A stretch of 64,000 nt of DNA from Candidatus Endomicrobiellum incisitermitis (GTDB lineage: Bacteria > Elusimicrobiota > Endomicrobiia > Endomicrobiales > Endomicrobiaceae): contig JAISOG010000039.1 of the NCBI GenBank assembly GCA_031275795.1, positions 40,583 through 104,582 of the forward strand, written 5' to 3'. The first letter of the stretch is position 1. The number at the start of each line of letters is the position of its first letter. The translations under genes and the position numbers were made by a program. This document shows, in pieces, positions 32,314 through 41,736 of this stretch. A model generated the notes under the pieces. It searched no databases, was not told the DNA's origin, and saw nothing but the letters and a program-made list of their open reading frames with translations.

Positions 32314-33399
32314 ATGCTATACCACATATTTTACAAATTAAATAATGTTTTTACCTCTTTTAACCTTTTTGGTTATATTACATTTAGAGCAGGCGGAGCT
32401 ATTTTAACAAGTCTTTTAGTATGTTTTATATTTGGCCCATATATAATAAAAAAATTAAAAAATTTTAAAATTAAACAAATTGTTAGAGAATATGGTCCTA
32501 TTCAACATTTAAACAAAAATGGTACTCCAACCATGGGAGGTCTTTTAATAATAATATCTGTGGTTATATCAACTTTGTTGTGGGCAAAACTTGACAATAG
32601 GTTTATTATTTGGCTTTTGTGTGGCAGTATATGGTTTGGCTTTTTAGGTTGGTGTGATGACTATTTAAAATTAAAAAAACATAGTTCTGATGGTCTTTCT
32701 GCTAAAGGTAAACTTTTTGGACAAACTGTTTTTGCTGCAACGTTTGCTGCATATTTAAGCTTTTTCCCTTCAAATCCAGACTATGCAACGCTTGTTAATA
32801 TTCCTTTTTTTAAAAGTTTGTTTGTGAACTTTTCTTTCTTTTATATAGTTTTTGTAATAATTACAGTTGTAGGTAGTTCTAACGCTGTTAATTTAACAGA
32901 TGGTCTGGATGGTCTTGCAATAGGCAATATAATAATTGTTGCGTTTGCTCTTGCATTGTTTTCCTATTTTGCAGGTCATATACAAATAGCTAACTACTTA
33001 AAAATAATCCATGTTTCAGGATCAGGTGAAATTGCAATATTTTTGTGCGCTATTTTAGGTTCTGGACTTGGTTTTTTGTGGTATAACTCTCATCCAGCAG
33101 AAGTTTTTATGGGAGATACTGGTAGTTTGTTTTTGGGTGGAATTTTAGGAATGGTAGCAGTGTTTATAAAACAAGAACTTATTTTAGTTTTACTTGGAGG
33201 CATTTTTGTTATGGAAGCTTGTTCTGTACTACTTCAGGTTTTTTATTATAAAAAGACTAAAAAAAGAATTTTTAGAATGGCGCCTATACATCATCACTTT
33301 GAAATGCTTGGACTTTCTGAAACTAAAGTTGTAATAAGGTTTTGGATTGTAGGAATAATACTTGCAATACTTTCTTTTGCTTCTTTGAAATTGAGGTAG
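32314..33399 (+). CDS. mraY: Phospho-MurNAc-pentapeptide transferase
   Basis: GTPTMGGLLI, GFLGWCDDYLK, NLTDGLDGLAIG, APIHHHFEMLG. Confidence 0.97.
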   Translation: MLYHIFYKLNNVFTSFNLFGYITFRAGGAILTSLLVCFIFGPYIIKKLKNFKIKQIVREYGPIQHLNKNGTPTMGGLLIIISVVISTLLWAKLDNRFIIWLLCGSIWFGFLGWCDDYLKLKKHSSDGLSAKGKLFGQTVFAATFAAYLSFFPSNPDYATLVNIPFFKSLFVNFSFFYIVFVIITVVGSSNAVNLTDGLDGLAIGNIIIVAFALALFSYFAGHIQIANYLKIIHVSGSGEIAIFLCAILGSGLGFLWYNSHPAEVFMGDTGSLFLGGILGMVAVFIKQELILVLLGGIFVMEACSVLLQVFYYKKTKKRIFRMAPIHHHFEMLGLSETKVVIRFWIVGIILAILSFASLKLR

Positions 33400-33403
33400 T
33401 TTA

Positions 33404-34723
33404 ATGAAAAATAATATTAGCGTTTTAGGGCTTGGGAAAAGTGGAATTTCTGCAGCAAACCTTGCGGTTAAATTAGGTAACAACGTTTTTGCTAGCGATG
33501 TTGTAAAGACAAAAAAGTTAGAAACTTTAAATAAAAAAGTTTCAGTGGAACTTGGTTGCCATTCTGACAAGATTTTAAATTCAAATATCATTATTAAGAG
33601 TCCCGGATTGTGTCCGGACATTTCTATTTTAAAAAAAGCTCAAAGTAAAAAAATACAAATATTAAGTGAAGTATCTTTTGCACTTTTAAACTCTAAGTAT
33701 AGAAAGATTATAGCGGTTACAGGTACAAATGGAAAAACTACAACTACTGACTTAATTTCTAAGATAATAAAGTCGGAACATAAAAATTCTATTGCTGTTG
33801 GAAATATAGGCGTTCCATTATCGGATAAAGCTTTAAAAACTACAAAAGATACTTATATAACTATGGAGCTTTCAAGTTATCAATTAGAGGATTCGCCTAA
33901 TTTTAAAGCAAATATATCTGTACTTCTAAATATTACTCCAGACCATCTTAACCATCATAAGACGATGAGAGCTTATATAAAATCAAAAGAAAATATATTT
34001 GTTAATCAAAATAAAAACGATTTTTTAGTAGTAAATTATGACGATAAAATATGTGCTAATTTAGCTAAAAAAGCCAAATCGAAAGTAATATTTTTTAGTA
34101 AAAAACCTTTAAAAAATGGAGTGTTTTATAACGATGGAAAAATAGTTATACAAATTGGCAAAAAATACTTCCAAATGGAACCTAGAATTAATATCTTTGG
34201 AATGCATAATGTAGAAAATATCTTGGCTTCAGTTGCAGCTACTTATGTTGCGGGAATACACTTAAAATCTATAGAAAAAATCATTTCAAAATACAAAGGT
34301 GTGCCTCATAGAATAGAGTTTGTAAAAGCTATAAATGGTGTTAGTTACTATAATGATTCAAAAGCTACAAATGTTGATTCTACCAGGGTTGCTCTGGAAT
34401 CTTTTGACAAAAATATTAATCTTATTATGGGTGGCCAAGATAAAGGGTTTCCATATACGCCATTAAAGCAGCTTATAAAGAAAAAAGTAAAAGCAGTATT
34501 CCTTATAGGGAAAGCTTCAAATAAAATTAAGAAGGATTTACGTGGTGCTAGTACTTTTTTTGATTCTAAAAGTTTAGAACAAGCTTTAAAGCAGGTTTAT
34601 ATGAATTCTAAAGACGGCGATATAGTTTTATTTTCTCCTGCTTGCGCCTCTTTTGACAGTTTTACAAATTTTGAAGAAAGAGGCAACATTTTTAAATCTC
34701 TTGTAAATAAGTTAGGTAAATAG
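33404..34723 (+). CDS. murD: UDP-MurNAc-alanine-D-glutamate ligase
   Basis: VLGLGKSGISAANLA, VTGTNGKTTTTDLI, YYNDSKATNVDSTRVALES, LSPACASFDSFTNFEERG. Confidence 0.96.
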   Translation: MKNNISVLGLGKSGISAANLAVKLGNNVFASDVVKTKKLETLNKKVSVELGCHSDKILNSNIIIKSPGLCPDISILKKAQSKKIQILSEVSFALLNSKYRKIIAVTGTNGKTTTTDLISKIIKSEHKNSIAVGNIGVPLSDKALKTTKDTYITMELSSYQLEDSPNFKANISVLLNITPDHLNHHKTMRAYIKSKENIFVNQNKNDFLVVNYDDKICANLAKKAKSKVIFFSKKPLKNGVFYNDGKIVIQIGKKYFQMEPRINIFGMHNVENILASVAATYVAGIHLKSIEKIISKYKGVPHRIEFVKAINGVSYYNDSKATNVDSTRVALESFDKNINLIMGGQDKGFPYTPLKQLIKKKVKAVFLIGKASNKIKKDLRGASTFFDSKSLEQALKQVYMNSKDGDIVLFSPACASFDSFTNFEERGNIFKSLVNKLGK

Positions 34724-34730
34724 GTTTTTT

Positions 34731-35831
34731 ATGTTTAAAATCGACTTTTCAAAGTACAACTATACTTTAATAATAATAATTTGTATAGGTATCATTTTTG
34801 GTTCTTTTATGGTATTTTCTTCCAGTGTTATAATGGCTGACATAAAGTGGGCAAGTCCTTACAAGTTTTTTGTTAAGCAGATATTATGGACTTGTTTAGG
34901 TTTTGTTGCTATGTTTATTACAAGTTTTTTAATAGATTATAATTTGTATCAAAAGTATTCTAAACTAATATATTTTTTTACATTGGTCTCTATTGTAGCA
35001 GTTTTATTTGTTGGAGAGTCTAGACTAGGAGCAAAAAGATGGTTGTCTGTATCTTTTTTTACAGTACAGCCATCAGAGCTTGCTAAAATTGCTATGGTTG
35101 TAATGATGGCTGATTTTATATCAAGAAAAAAGGATTTAATAGATAAATGGATAGGTCTTTTTGCTCCTAGCCTACTTGTATTGTTAATGCTTGTCCCAAT
35201 AGCTTTAGAACCGGATTTAGGTACACCTGTTTTAATAACAGGCGTGTGTTTTGCAATGCTTTTTTGTGCTGGCATTAAAATGAAAGCTGTACTGCTAGGT
35301 GTAATAAGTATAATAATTTTAATAGCTGAGGAGATTGTAAGAAAACCTTATAGATTCTTGAGGTTTAAAGATTATCTTGCTTCTTTTATAAATATTGACG
35401 CTTCTTCATACCAAGTAAAACAATCTTTAAACGCGTTAGGATCAGGTGGCTTTTTTGGTAAAGGTATTGGTAAAAGTGAAATAAAACTTATGTATTTACC
35501 GGAAGTGCACACTGATTTTATTTTTCCTGTTATTGGTGAAGAGTTAGGATTTATTGGAGCAAGTCTTGTTATTGTTTTTTTTATGTATATATTTTTTAAA
35601 GGTTTGAAAATGAGTAAATGCATGCCAGACACTTTTTCTAAGTATCTGTGTTTAGGGATAACTTGTTTAATAGTGTTTCAAGCTATTACAAATTTGTCTG
35701 CTACTACGGGTGTTTTTCCTGCAAAGGGGTTGACGCTTCCTTTTATTTCTTTTGGGGGCACGTCCTTGGTTATTAATATGGCAGCTGTTGGCATACTAAT
35801 TAATTTATCACAATATTCTAGGTTAAAATAG
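34731..35831 (+). CDS. ftsW: SEDS glycosyltransferase FtsW
   Basis: Multi-TM; GAKRWLSVSFFTVQPSELAKI, FPVIGEELGFIG, PAKGLTLPFISFGGTSL. Confidence 0.93.
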   Translation: MFKIDFSKYNYTLIIIICIGIIFGSFMVFSSSVIMADIKWASPYKFFVKQILWTCLGFVAMFITSFLIDYNLYQKYSKLIYFFTLVSIVAVLFVGESRLGAKRWLSVSFFTVQPSELAKIAMVVMMADFISRKKDLIDKWIGLFAPSLLVLLMLVPIALEPDLGTPVLITGVCFAMLFCAGIKMKAVLLGVISIIILIAEEIVRKPYRFLRFKDYLASFINIDASSYQVKQSLNALGSGGFFGKGIGKSEIKLMYLPEVHTDFIFPVIGEELGFIGASLVIVFFMYIFFKGLKMSKCMPDTFSKYLCLGITCLIVFQAITNLSATTGVFPAKGLTLPFISFGGTSLVINMAAVGILINLSQYSRLK

Positions 35832-35865
35832 TTATATATAGACATCGTTTATAAGTAAGGATTTC

Positions 35866-36939
35866 ATGAAAAACAAAAATGTAATTATTGCTTCAAGTGG
35901 CACTGGTGGACATATTTACCCTGGCGTTACATTGGCAAAAGAATTTAAAAAGAATGGTTATAATCCAATTTTTTTTATAATTAATAATAAAGTTTCTATT
36001 GAGATTTTAGAAAATAACGGTTTTGAATATATTTTGTTTAATCTTTCTGGCATGCCAAGAAAGATTTCTTTTTCATTTGTTTTGTTTTTAGTTAAGTTAA
36101 AATGGTCGTTACTAAGAGTGTTAAAATATATTTTGATATTAAAACCTGTGGCTGTTGTTGGGACTGGTGGGTGCATGTCTGTGCCTACTATTTTTGTGTC
36201 AAAAATTTTAAAGAGAAAAACTTTTATACATGAACAAAACACTTTGCCAGGTAAAGCTAATATAATTTTAAGTAAGATAGTCGACAAAACTTTTATAAGT
36301 TTTGAGTATTCAAGAAAATATTTTAAAAGCAATAACGTTATATTCTCTGGTTATCCTATAAGAGAAGAAATTTTACGTACATCTAAATTAATGGCATTAA
36401 AAAAATTAAATCTTATGGATAATATTTTTACTGTTTTAGTTTTTGGTGGTAGTTTAGGTGCAATAAAACTTAATGAAGTTGCTTGTAAAACTCTTTTAGA
36501 GGTGTCCAAAAATAAACAGATGCAAGTAATACATATTACTGGTTATAAAAACTATTCTCAAATTTTGAAATTAGCAGAACTAAACAAGAACTATAAAGTT
36601 TTTGAATACATGCATAACATATATGATGCTTATGCTGTGAGTGATATTGTTATATGCCGTTCTGGAGCAGGAACAGTTTTTGAAGTAAAAACTTTAGATA
36701 AGCCTACAGTGTTTATTCCATATCCATATGCGACAGATAACCATCAGTATTGGAACGCAAAAGAAGTAGAAGAAGATAAAAAATTTATAGTTATAGAAGA
36801 AAAAAGTTTAAATGAACAAAATCTAAGTAATGCTATAAAAGTTTTATATTCAAATTTAAATGTAAATAGTCATAACGTTTCTTATAAGTTATCTCAAGAT
36901 TTAATATTTAAGGAAATAGTCCAGTGTATAAAATTCTAA
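35866..36939 (+). CDS. murG: UDP-GlcNAc--MurNAc-(pentapeptide) pyrophosphoryl-undecaprenol GlcNAc transferase
   Basis: ASSGTGGHIYPGVTLA, VGTGGCMSVPT, HEQNTLPGKAN, CRSGAGTVFE. Confidence 0.95.
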   Translation: MKNKNVIIASSGTGGHIYPGVTLAKEFKKNGYNPIFFIINNKVSIEILENNGFEYILFNLSGMPRKISFSFVLFLVKLKWSLLRVLKYILILKPVAVVGTGGCMSVPTIFVSKILKRKTFIHEQNTLPGKANIILSKIVDKTFISFEYSRKYFKSNNVIFSGYPIREEILRTSKLMALKKLNLMDNIFTVLVFGGSLGAIKLNEVACKTLLEVSKNKQMQVIHITGYKNYSQILKLAELNKNYKVFEYMHNIYDAYAVSDIVICRSGAGTVFEVKTLDKPTVFIPYPYATDNHQYWNAKEVEEDKKFIVIEEKSLNEQNLSNAIKVLYSNLNVNSHNVSYKLSQDLIFKEIVQCIKF

Positions 36940-37676
36940 TTTCTAATGATGATGGTATGAAAGGCCCAGGTCTTTTACCTCTTGTAAAGGAGTTGTCTAA
37001 AATTGCCAAAGTTTATGTAATTGTTCCAAAATATCAAATGTCTGGTGCAGGACATTGCATAACTATTTCAAAATATAAAAAGGTAGAAAAGATAGAAAAA
37101 GATTTTTATGTAATTAAAGGTGGTACGCCTGCTGATTGTGTAAAGTTTGGACTTTGTTCATTTTTAAAAGGTAAAATAGATTTAGTTGTTTCTGGTATAA
37201 ACAATTGTCCTAATTTAGGTCAAGATGTAATTTATTCTGGTACTGTAGGTGCTGCACGGGAAGGAGCATTAAAAGGCATACCATCAATAGCTGTGTCATC
37301 TGGTCAAATGTATGCTAAAGAATACACGCATTCTGCTATTGCTACAAGGCAAATTTGTGGGATAATATTAGACAATAAAGAAAGGTTTCAAAATGTTTGT
37401 TTAAATGTTAACATCCCTAAAGATTATAAAGGTCTAAAGATAGTTCCGTTAGGGCTTAGAGCTTATGATGAAAATATTGAGACAGTTGTAGATAAAAAAG
37501 ATAAAAAGGGTAACTTTTCTTACAAATTTTCAGGCACATATGTTGCTAATGGCGAAAATAAAAACACAGATGTTGACATGATAGACAAAGGATATATCTC
37601 TGTTACTCCGCTACAAATAGACCAAACAAATTTTAATTTATTAAAGAGATTAAAGTTTAAAAATGGAAAAATTTAA
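36924..37676 (+). CDS. surE: 5'-nucleotidase SurE
   Basis: ILISNDDGMKGPGLLPL, SGAGHCITI, VSGINNCPNLGQDVIYSGTVGAAREGAL; GTG start overlapping murG. Confidence 0.94.
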   Translation: MYKILISNDDGMKGPGLLPLVKELSKIAKVYVIVPKYQMSGAGHCITISKYKKVEKIEKDFYVIKGGTPADCVKFGLCSFLKGKIDLVVSGINNCPNLGQDVIYSGTVGAAREGALKGIPSIAVSSGQMYAKEYTHSAIATRQICGIILDNKERFQNVCLNVNIPKDYKGLKIVPLGLRAYDENIETVVDKKDKKGNFSYKFSGTYVANGENKNTDVDMIDKGYISVTPLQIDQTNFNLLKRLKFKNGKI

Positions 37677-39696
37677 GTTAGTTTCTAAATTTAAGCCTTC
37701 AGGCGACCAACCACAAGCAATAGAAAAGCTTTATAATAATTATTTAAATGGTAAACAATCTCAAGTTTTGCTTGGCGTTACAGGTTCCGGAAAGACTTTT
37801 GTGATGGCAAATCTTATCGAGAAACTTCAAAAACCGACGTTGATAATGTCGCCAAATAAAATTTTGGCTGCTCAAACTTATGCAGAGTTTAGATCGTTTT
37901 TTCCTAATAATGCTGTAGAGTATTTTATATCATATTATGATTATTATCAGCCGGAGGCTTATATACCCTCAAGTGACACGTATATAGAAAAGGATGCTTC
38001 AATAAATGACCATATAGATAGATTACGCCTTAAAGCTACGACTTCTCTGCTTGAAAGAAAAGATGTTATAGTAGTAGCTTCGGTATCCTGCATATACAAT
38101 TTAGGGTCTCCTAAAGATTATCAAAATATGTGTATTAAAATAGTGGTTGGGGAAGACACGTCCATGGATAATCTTTTAAATGAGCTTATATCTAGCCATT
38201 ATGAAAGGAATAACGTTGAGTTTATTCGTGGAAGGTTTAGAGTCAAAGGTGACACTGTAGAAATTTTTCCTGCTTATCTTGAGATGGCAATAAGAGTTGA
38301 ATTTTTTGGTGATACAATAGAAAGTATAAAAGAGTTTAATCCAATCACCAGAGAAATTATTTCTAAAAAAAAGCAATCTTATATTTATCCTGCAAAGCTT
38401 TTTGTAGTAGGTAAAGAAAAAATTGATAAAGCTATAAAAAGTATAGAGATTGAGTTAGAAGAACGTCTTAGAGTGTTAAAATCTCAAAATAAACTTTTAG
38501 AAGCTCAACGTTTAAAACAGAGAACTAAATATGATATGGAAATGTTGAGAGAAACTGGTTTTTGTAATGGTGTTGAAAATTATTCAAGACATCTTTCTGG
38601 GAATTTGCCAGGAGTTAGACCAACTACATTGATAGACTATTTTTTACAAGAAAATGATGATTTTTTAATGATAGCAGATGAATCTCATATTTTGTTACCT
38701 CAGGTAAGAGGGATGTATGAAGGAGATAGAAGCAGAAAACAAACTCTTGTCGATTTTGGATTTAGACTGCCTTCAGCTCTAGATAATAGACCTATGAAAT
38801 TTAGAGAATTTGAGAGTTTAATAAGAAAGTTTATGATGGTTTCTGCTACGCCAGGAAAGTATGAGCTAGAAAGAAGTAAAGATAATATAGTAGATTTAAT
38901 TATTAGACCTACAGGGTTAGTTGATCCAGAAGTTGTTGTACGATCTATTAATGGTCAAGTACGTGACTTGATGGAAGAGGTTCAAAAAACTGTTAATAAA
39001 AAGCAGAGAGTTTTGATAACCACCTTAACGAAAAAAATGTCAGAAGATTTGACGGTTTTTCTTAAAGAAAAAGGTTTTAGAGTGGAATATTTACATTCTG
39101 AAATAGATGCTTTAACAAGAATAGAGTTACTTAAAAATTTACGTCTTGGGAAGTTTGATGTTTTAGTAGGGATTAATCTTTTAAGAGAAGGTTTAGATTT
39201 ACCAGAAGTTTCGCTAGTTGTGGTTTTAGATGCAGATAAAGAAGGTTTTTTACGCTCTGAATCGACTTTAATACAGATTTGTGGAAGAGCAGCAAGGAAT
39301 GTTGATGGGCGCGTCATATTTTATGCAGATGTTATCACAGGTTCAATGCAAAAAGCATTGACAGAGATGGCCAGGCGTAGAAGAAAGCAATTAGAGTACA
39401 ACAAAAAAAATAATATTAAGCCAAAAACAATAATTAAAGCAGTTCATGAACTTGAAGAGTTTAAAAACTTATCAAAAAAAGAATCCCTTAAATATATGAT
39501 GTCAGAAGAAAAGCTTGATTATAAAATTACCAAAAAGAATATAGACTCGATAATTAAAGATATAGAAATGCAGATGAAAACTGCGGCAGAAAATTTAGAT
39601 TTTGAGTCTGCTACTATTTTAAGAGATAGAATGCTGGAACTTAAAAGTATGAAATCTGATAGTACTGTTGCTAAAATGCCAAAACCTGCTAGATAA
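37663..39696 (+). CDS. uvrB: Excinuclease ABC subunit B
   Basis: GVTGSGKTFVMANLI, YDYYQPEAYIP, ADESHILLPQVRGMYEGDRSRK, C-terminal UVR motif. Confidence 0.97.
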   Translation: MEKFKLVSKFKPSGDQPQAIEKLYNNYLNGKQSQVLLGVTGSGKTFVMANLIEKLQKPTLIMSPNKILAAQTYAEFRSFFPNNAVEYFISYYDYYQPEAYIPSSDTYIEKDASINDHIDRLRLKATTSLLERKDVIVVASVSCIYNLGSPKDYQNMCIKIVVGEDTSMDNLLNELISSHYERNNVEFIRGRFRVKGDTVEIFPAYLEMAIRVEFFGDTIESIKEFNPITREIISKKKQSYIYPAKLFVVGKEKIDKAIKSIEIELEERLRVLKSQNKLLEAQRLKQRTKYDMEMLRETGFCNGVENYSRHLSGNLPGVRPTTLIDYFLQENDDFLMIADESHILLPQVRGMYEGDRSRKQTLVDFGFRLPSALDNRPMKFREFESLIRKFMMVSATPGKYELERSKDNIVDLIIRPTGLVDPEVVVRSINGQVRDLMEEVQKTVNKKQRVLITTLTKKMSEDLTVFLKEKGFRVEYLHSEIDALTRIELLKNLRLGKFDVLVGINLLREGLDLPEVSLVVVLDADKEGFLRSESTLIQICGRAARNVDGRVIFYADVITGSMQKALTEMARRRRKQLEYNKKNNIKPKTIIKAVHELEEFKNLSKKESLKYMMSEEKLDYKITKKNIDSIIKDIEMQMKTAAENLDFESATILRDRMLELKSMKSDSTVAKMPKPAR

Positions 39697-39735
39697 GTAT
39701 ATAACTAGCGCGTTTTTGAAAATTATAATATTCTA

Positions 39736-39852
39736 ATGTCTTCAAAAAGATCTCTTAAAAAGTCCAAAATAGTAGAGCTTTATAATCAATTCGTGTTTTG
39801 CAATAAATGCTCTCTTGCGTTGATAAAATTTGTGCGCGGTGAGGAGGTTTAA
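39736..39852 (+). pseudogene. Short truncated ORF, possible type-4 uracil-DNA glycosylase N-terminal remnant
   Basis: 38-aa MSSKRSLKKSKIVELYNQFVFCNKCSLALIKFVRGEEV; CxxCxL pattern only. Confidence 0.3.
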
Positions 39853-39854
39853 GA

Positions 39855-40112
39855 TTGGCAGAAATTAAGAAAACACCTCAAGAAAGACATATCGGCAGAA
39901 TGGCTTTGTATAACAGGACTATAATCCAAGCTATCTCTGACAAATTAGATATTTCAAATGGTGAGGCATTGCAAAAATTTTATAATTCCGAGCTTTATAT
40001 CCAGTATTCTGATGAAGATACAAAGGTTTGGCATTTCAGCTGCAAGGCCCTTGCTGACATGCTTGCCTATGAATTACGGCATGGTAAGCTTGTAATACCA
40101 TCTGAGGTGTAA
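39855..40112 (+). CDS. Small hypothetical protein, possibly partner of the DUF3791 gene
   Basis: 85-aa ORF, TTG start, 3 bp before the next ORF. Confidence 0.5.
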   Translation: MAEIKKTPQERHIGRMALYNRTIIQAISDKLDISNGEALQKFYNSELYIQYSDEDTKVWHFSCKALADMLAYELRHGKLVIPSEV

Positions 40113-40115
40113 ATT

Positions 40116-40331
40116 TTGAAAAATTACAATAACATTGAATTCGTTACATTTTGCATAGAGATTTATGGAGGGGCAAAAGATATTAGTGGCAGGGAAGCTT
40201 ACGAAAAATTAAATTCAACAGGTGCATTAGATTATATAGATGAATGTTACGAAGGGTTGCATGTAGAAACCAATGATGGGATAGTTTGGAATATTGATGA
40301 ATTTATTAATAACAATCAAGTTACTGTTTAA
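40116..40331 (+). CDS. DUF3791 family protein
   Basis: EFVTFCIEIYGGAKDISGREAYEKLNSTGALDYIDECYEGLHVETNDGIVWNIDEFI fits the DUF3791 pattern. Confidence 0.65.
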   Translation: MKNYNNIEFVTFCIEIYGGAKDISGREAYEKLNSTGALDYIDECYEGLHVETNDGIVWNIDEFINNNQVTV

Positions 40332-40717
40332 TTCTATGTGTGTATTCACCTTTGCAGCATAAGTTTATTAGAGCCAATGCTCGCGTTTCCATAGGTTGGC
40401 ATAGTGTTTCTTCTGAACGAAAAATCCTTGTAAAATAAGGCATTTTATAGGTTGGACTGAATTGTTGCGAAAAATAAATCCCAAAGGCGTAGTCAAACAC
40501 TCTATACATTGTTTTAGGTCTGAATCGACCTCTTCCCATGTTTAGCATGAACTAATTTGAAAGACTATTTGGAAATTGGTGTAATTAATCTATCATGCTG
40601 ATATTAAAAATTTTACAAAAATTCAAAAATGCAACCTTAAGATGTAAATTTACTGAAAAAAATTACAGCTTTGGTGATACATATATTTTATGATAGAAAT
40701 TTGATTTATGACGAGGC

Positions 40718-40746
40718 TTGACATGTTTTTGGATTTGTGTTACAAT
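40718..40746 (+). promoter_or_regulatory. Consensus-like sigma70 promoter (TTGACA-N17-TACAAT)
   Basis: gaggcTTGACAtgtttttggatttgtgtTACAATctg. Confidence 0.75.
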
Positions 40747-40754
40747 CTGAAAAA

Positions 40755-41060
40755 ATGAAATCTATTGAATTGATATTAACTATTTCAGTTATTGTTTTAA
40801 CTATCTCTGTAGTTATTGGAGTAGTTTGTTTTGTTTTAACATTGATCAATATAAGGAAAGCGGTAGTACAAATTGAAATAGTAGCTAATAAAATTAATAT
40901 TGAACTTGATCTTATAAATAAGGTTTCTTATAAAGTTGCTTCGATAACTGAAAAGGTTTCATCTCCATTTGTTTCAATGATTTCTCTTCTTTTTTATGCT
41001 GTCTCTAGTATTAATAAAAAGAAAAAACAAGCGCAAGGAGAAAAAAATGAGCGACAATAA
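40755..41060 (+). CDS. DUF948-like membrane protein
   Basis: One N-terminal TM then helical region; first in-frame ATG after the promoter is 40755. Confidence 0.6.
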   Translation: MKSIELILTISVIVLTISVVIGVVCFVLTLINIRKAVVQIEIVANKINIELDLINKVSYKVASITEKVSSPFVSMISLLFYAVSSINKKKKQAQGEKNERQ

Positions 41061-41331
41061 AGATACATTCTTTGCTTTTCTTTTAGGTGGAATAGTTGGT
41101 GCAGCTATTGGTATTTTATATGCTCCTAAATCCGGGAAAGAAACTAGAAAAAATATTAAGAGATTAAGTGAAGATATTGTTGACAATATGAATGATTTTA
41201 GTGAGGATATTGCTAAAACTGGAAAGAGAATTTATGAAGAAGGTCGTGAAAAAGTTTTGTCCGGCAAAGATAAAATAAGTGAAGCTTTTGACGCTGGTAA
41301 AAAGGCTTTTGAAAAATGTAGTAAAAGTTAG
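41046..41331 (+). CDS. YtxH domain-containing protein
   Basis: FFAFLLGGIVGAAIGILYAPKSGKETRKNIKRLSED; start ATG 41046. Confidence 0.85.
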
Positions 41332-41345
41332 TTTAAGTATTTTAT

Positions 41346-41418
41346 GCTGAGGTAGCTCAGTTGGTAGAGCACAGGTCTGAAAAACCTGGTGTCGACAGTT
41401 CGATTCTGTCCCTCAGCA
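41346..41418 (+). tRNA. tRNA-Phe (GAA)
   Basis: Acceptor GCTGAGG/CCTCAGC, anticodon arm CAGGTCTGAAAAACCTG. Confidence 0.95.
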
Positions 41419-41431
41419 TATTTCTATTTGT

Positions 41432-41503
41432 GCCGATGTAGCTCAGTTGGTAGAGCAATTGCTTCGTAAGCAATGGGTCGGAGGTTCAAATCCTCTCATC
41501 GGC
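41432..41503 (+). tRNA. tRNA-Thr (CGT)
   Basis: Acceptor GCCGATG/CATCGGC, anticodon arm ATTGCTTCGTAAGCAAT. Confidence 0.93.
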
Positions 41504-41526
41504 TTTTATATGATTAAAGTAAAATT

Positions 41527-41555
41527 CTTCGCCTATTATGGCGAGGTTTTTTTAT
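41527..41555 (+). terminator. Rho-independent terminator after the tRNA pair
   Basis: cttcgcc-tattat-ggcgagg stem-loop followed by ttttttt. Confidence 0.8.
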
Positions 41556-41661
41556 TTAATTTTAAAATCCATGAAATTTTTTAAAAAAAATTTTTAGTTC
41601 TTTGTTTTATATATGAATTTGTTAAAACAATAATGAAATAGGTCCTTTAGGTTAATTGACA

Positions 41662-41708
41662 AAACTATGTGTATGTTGTAGTATTGTTTGCAATACAACA
41701 TATAGTGT
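41662..41708 (+). promoter_or_regulatory. Candidate tandem NrdR boxes
   Basis: aaactatgtgtatgtt (41662-41677) and atacaacatatagtgt (41693-41708), 15-bp gap, against ACACTATATATAGTGT (about 10/16 and 13/16 matches). Confidence 0.65.
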
Positions 41709-41736
41709 TTTGTTAAACTAAAAGTAAGGAAAAAAT

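Noticed and set aside
40321-40548. Minus-strand 75-aa ORF considered as a possible toxin partner for DUF3791
   Set aside because: No recognised motif and no SD; may be a remnant but cannot be supported.
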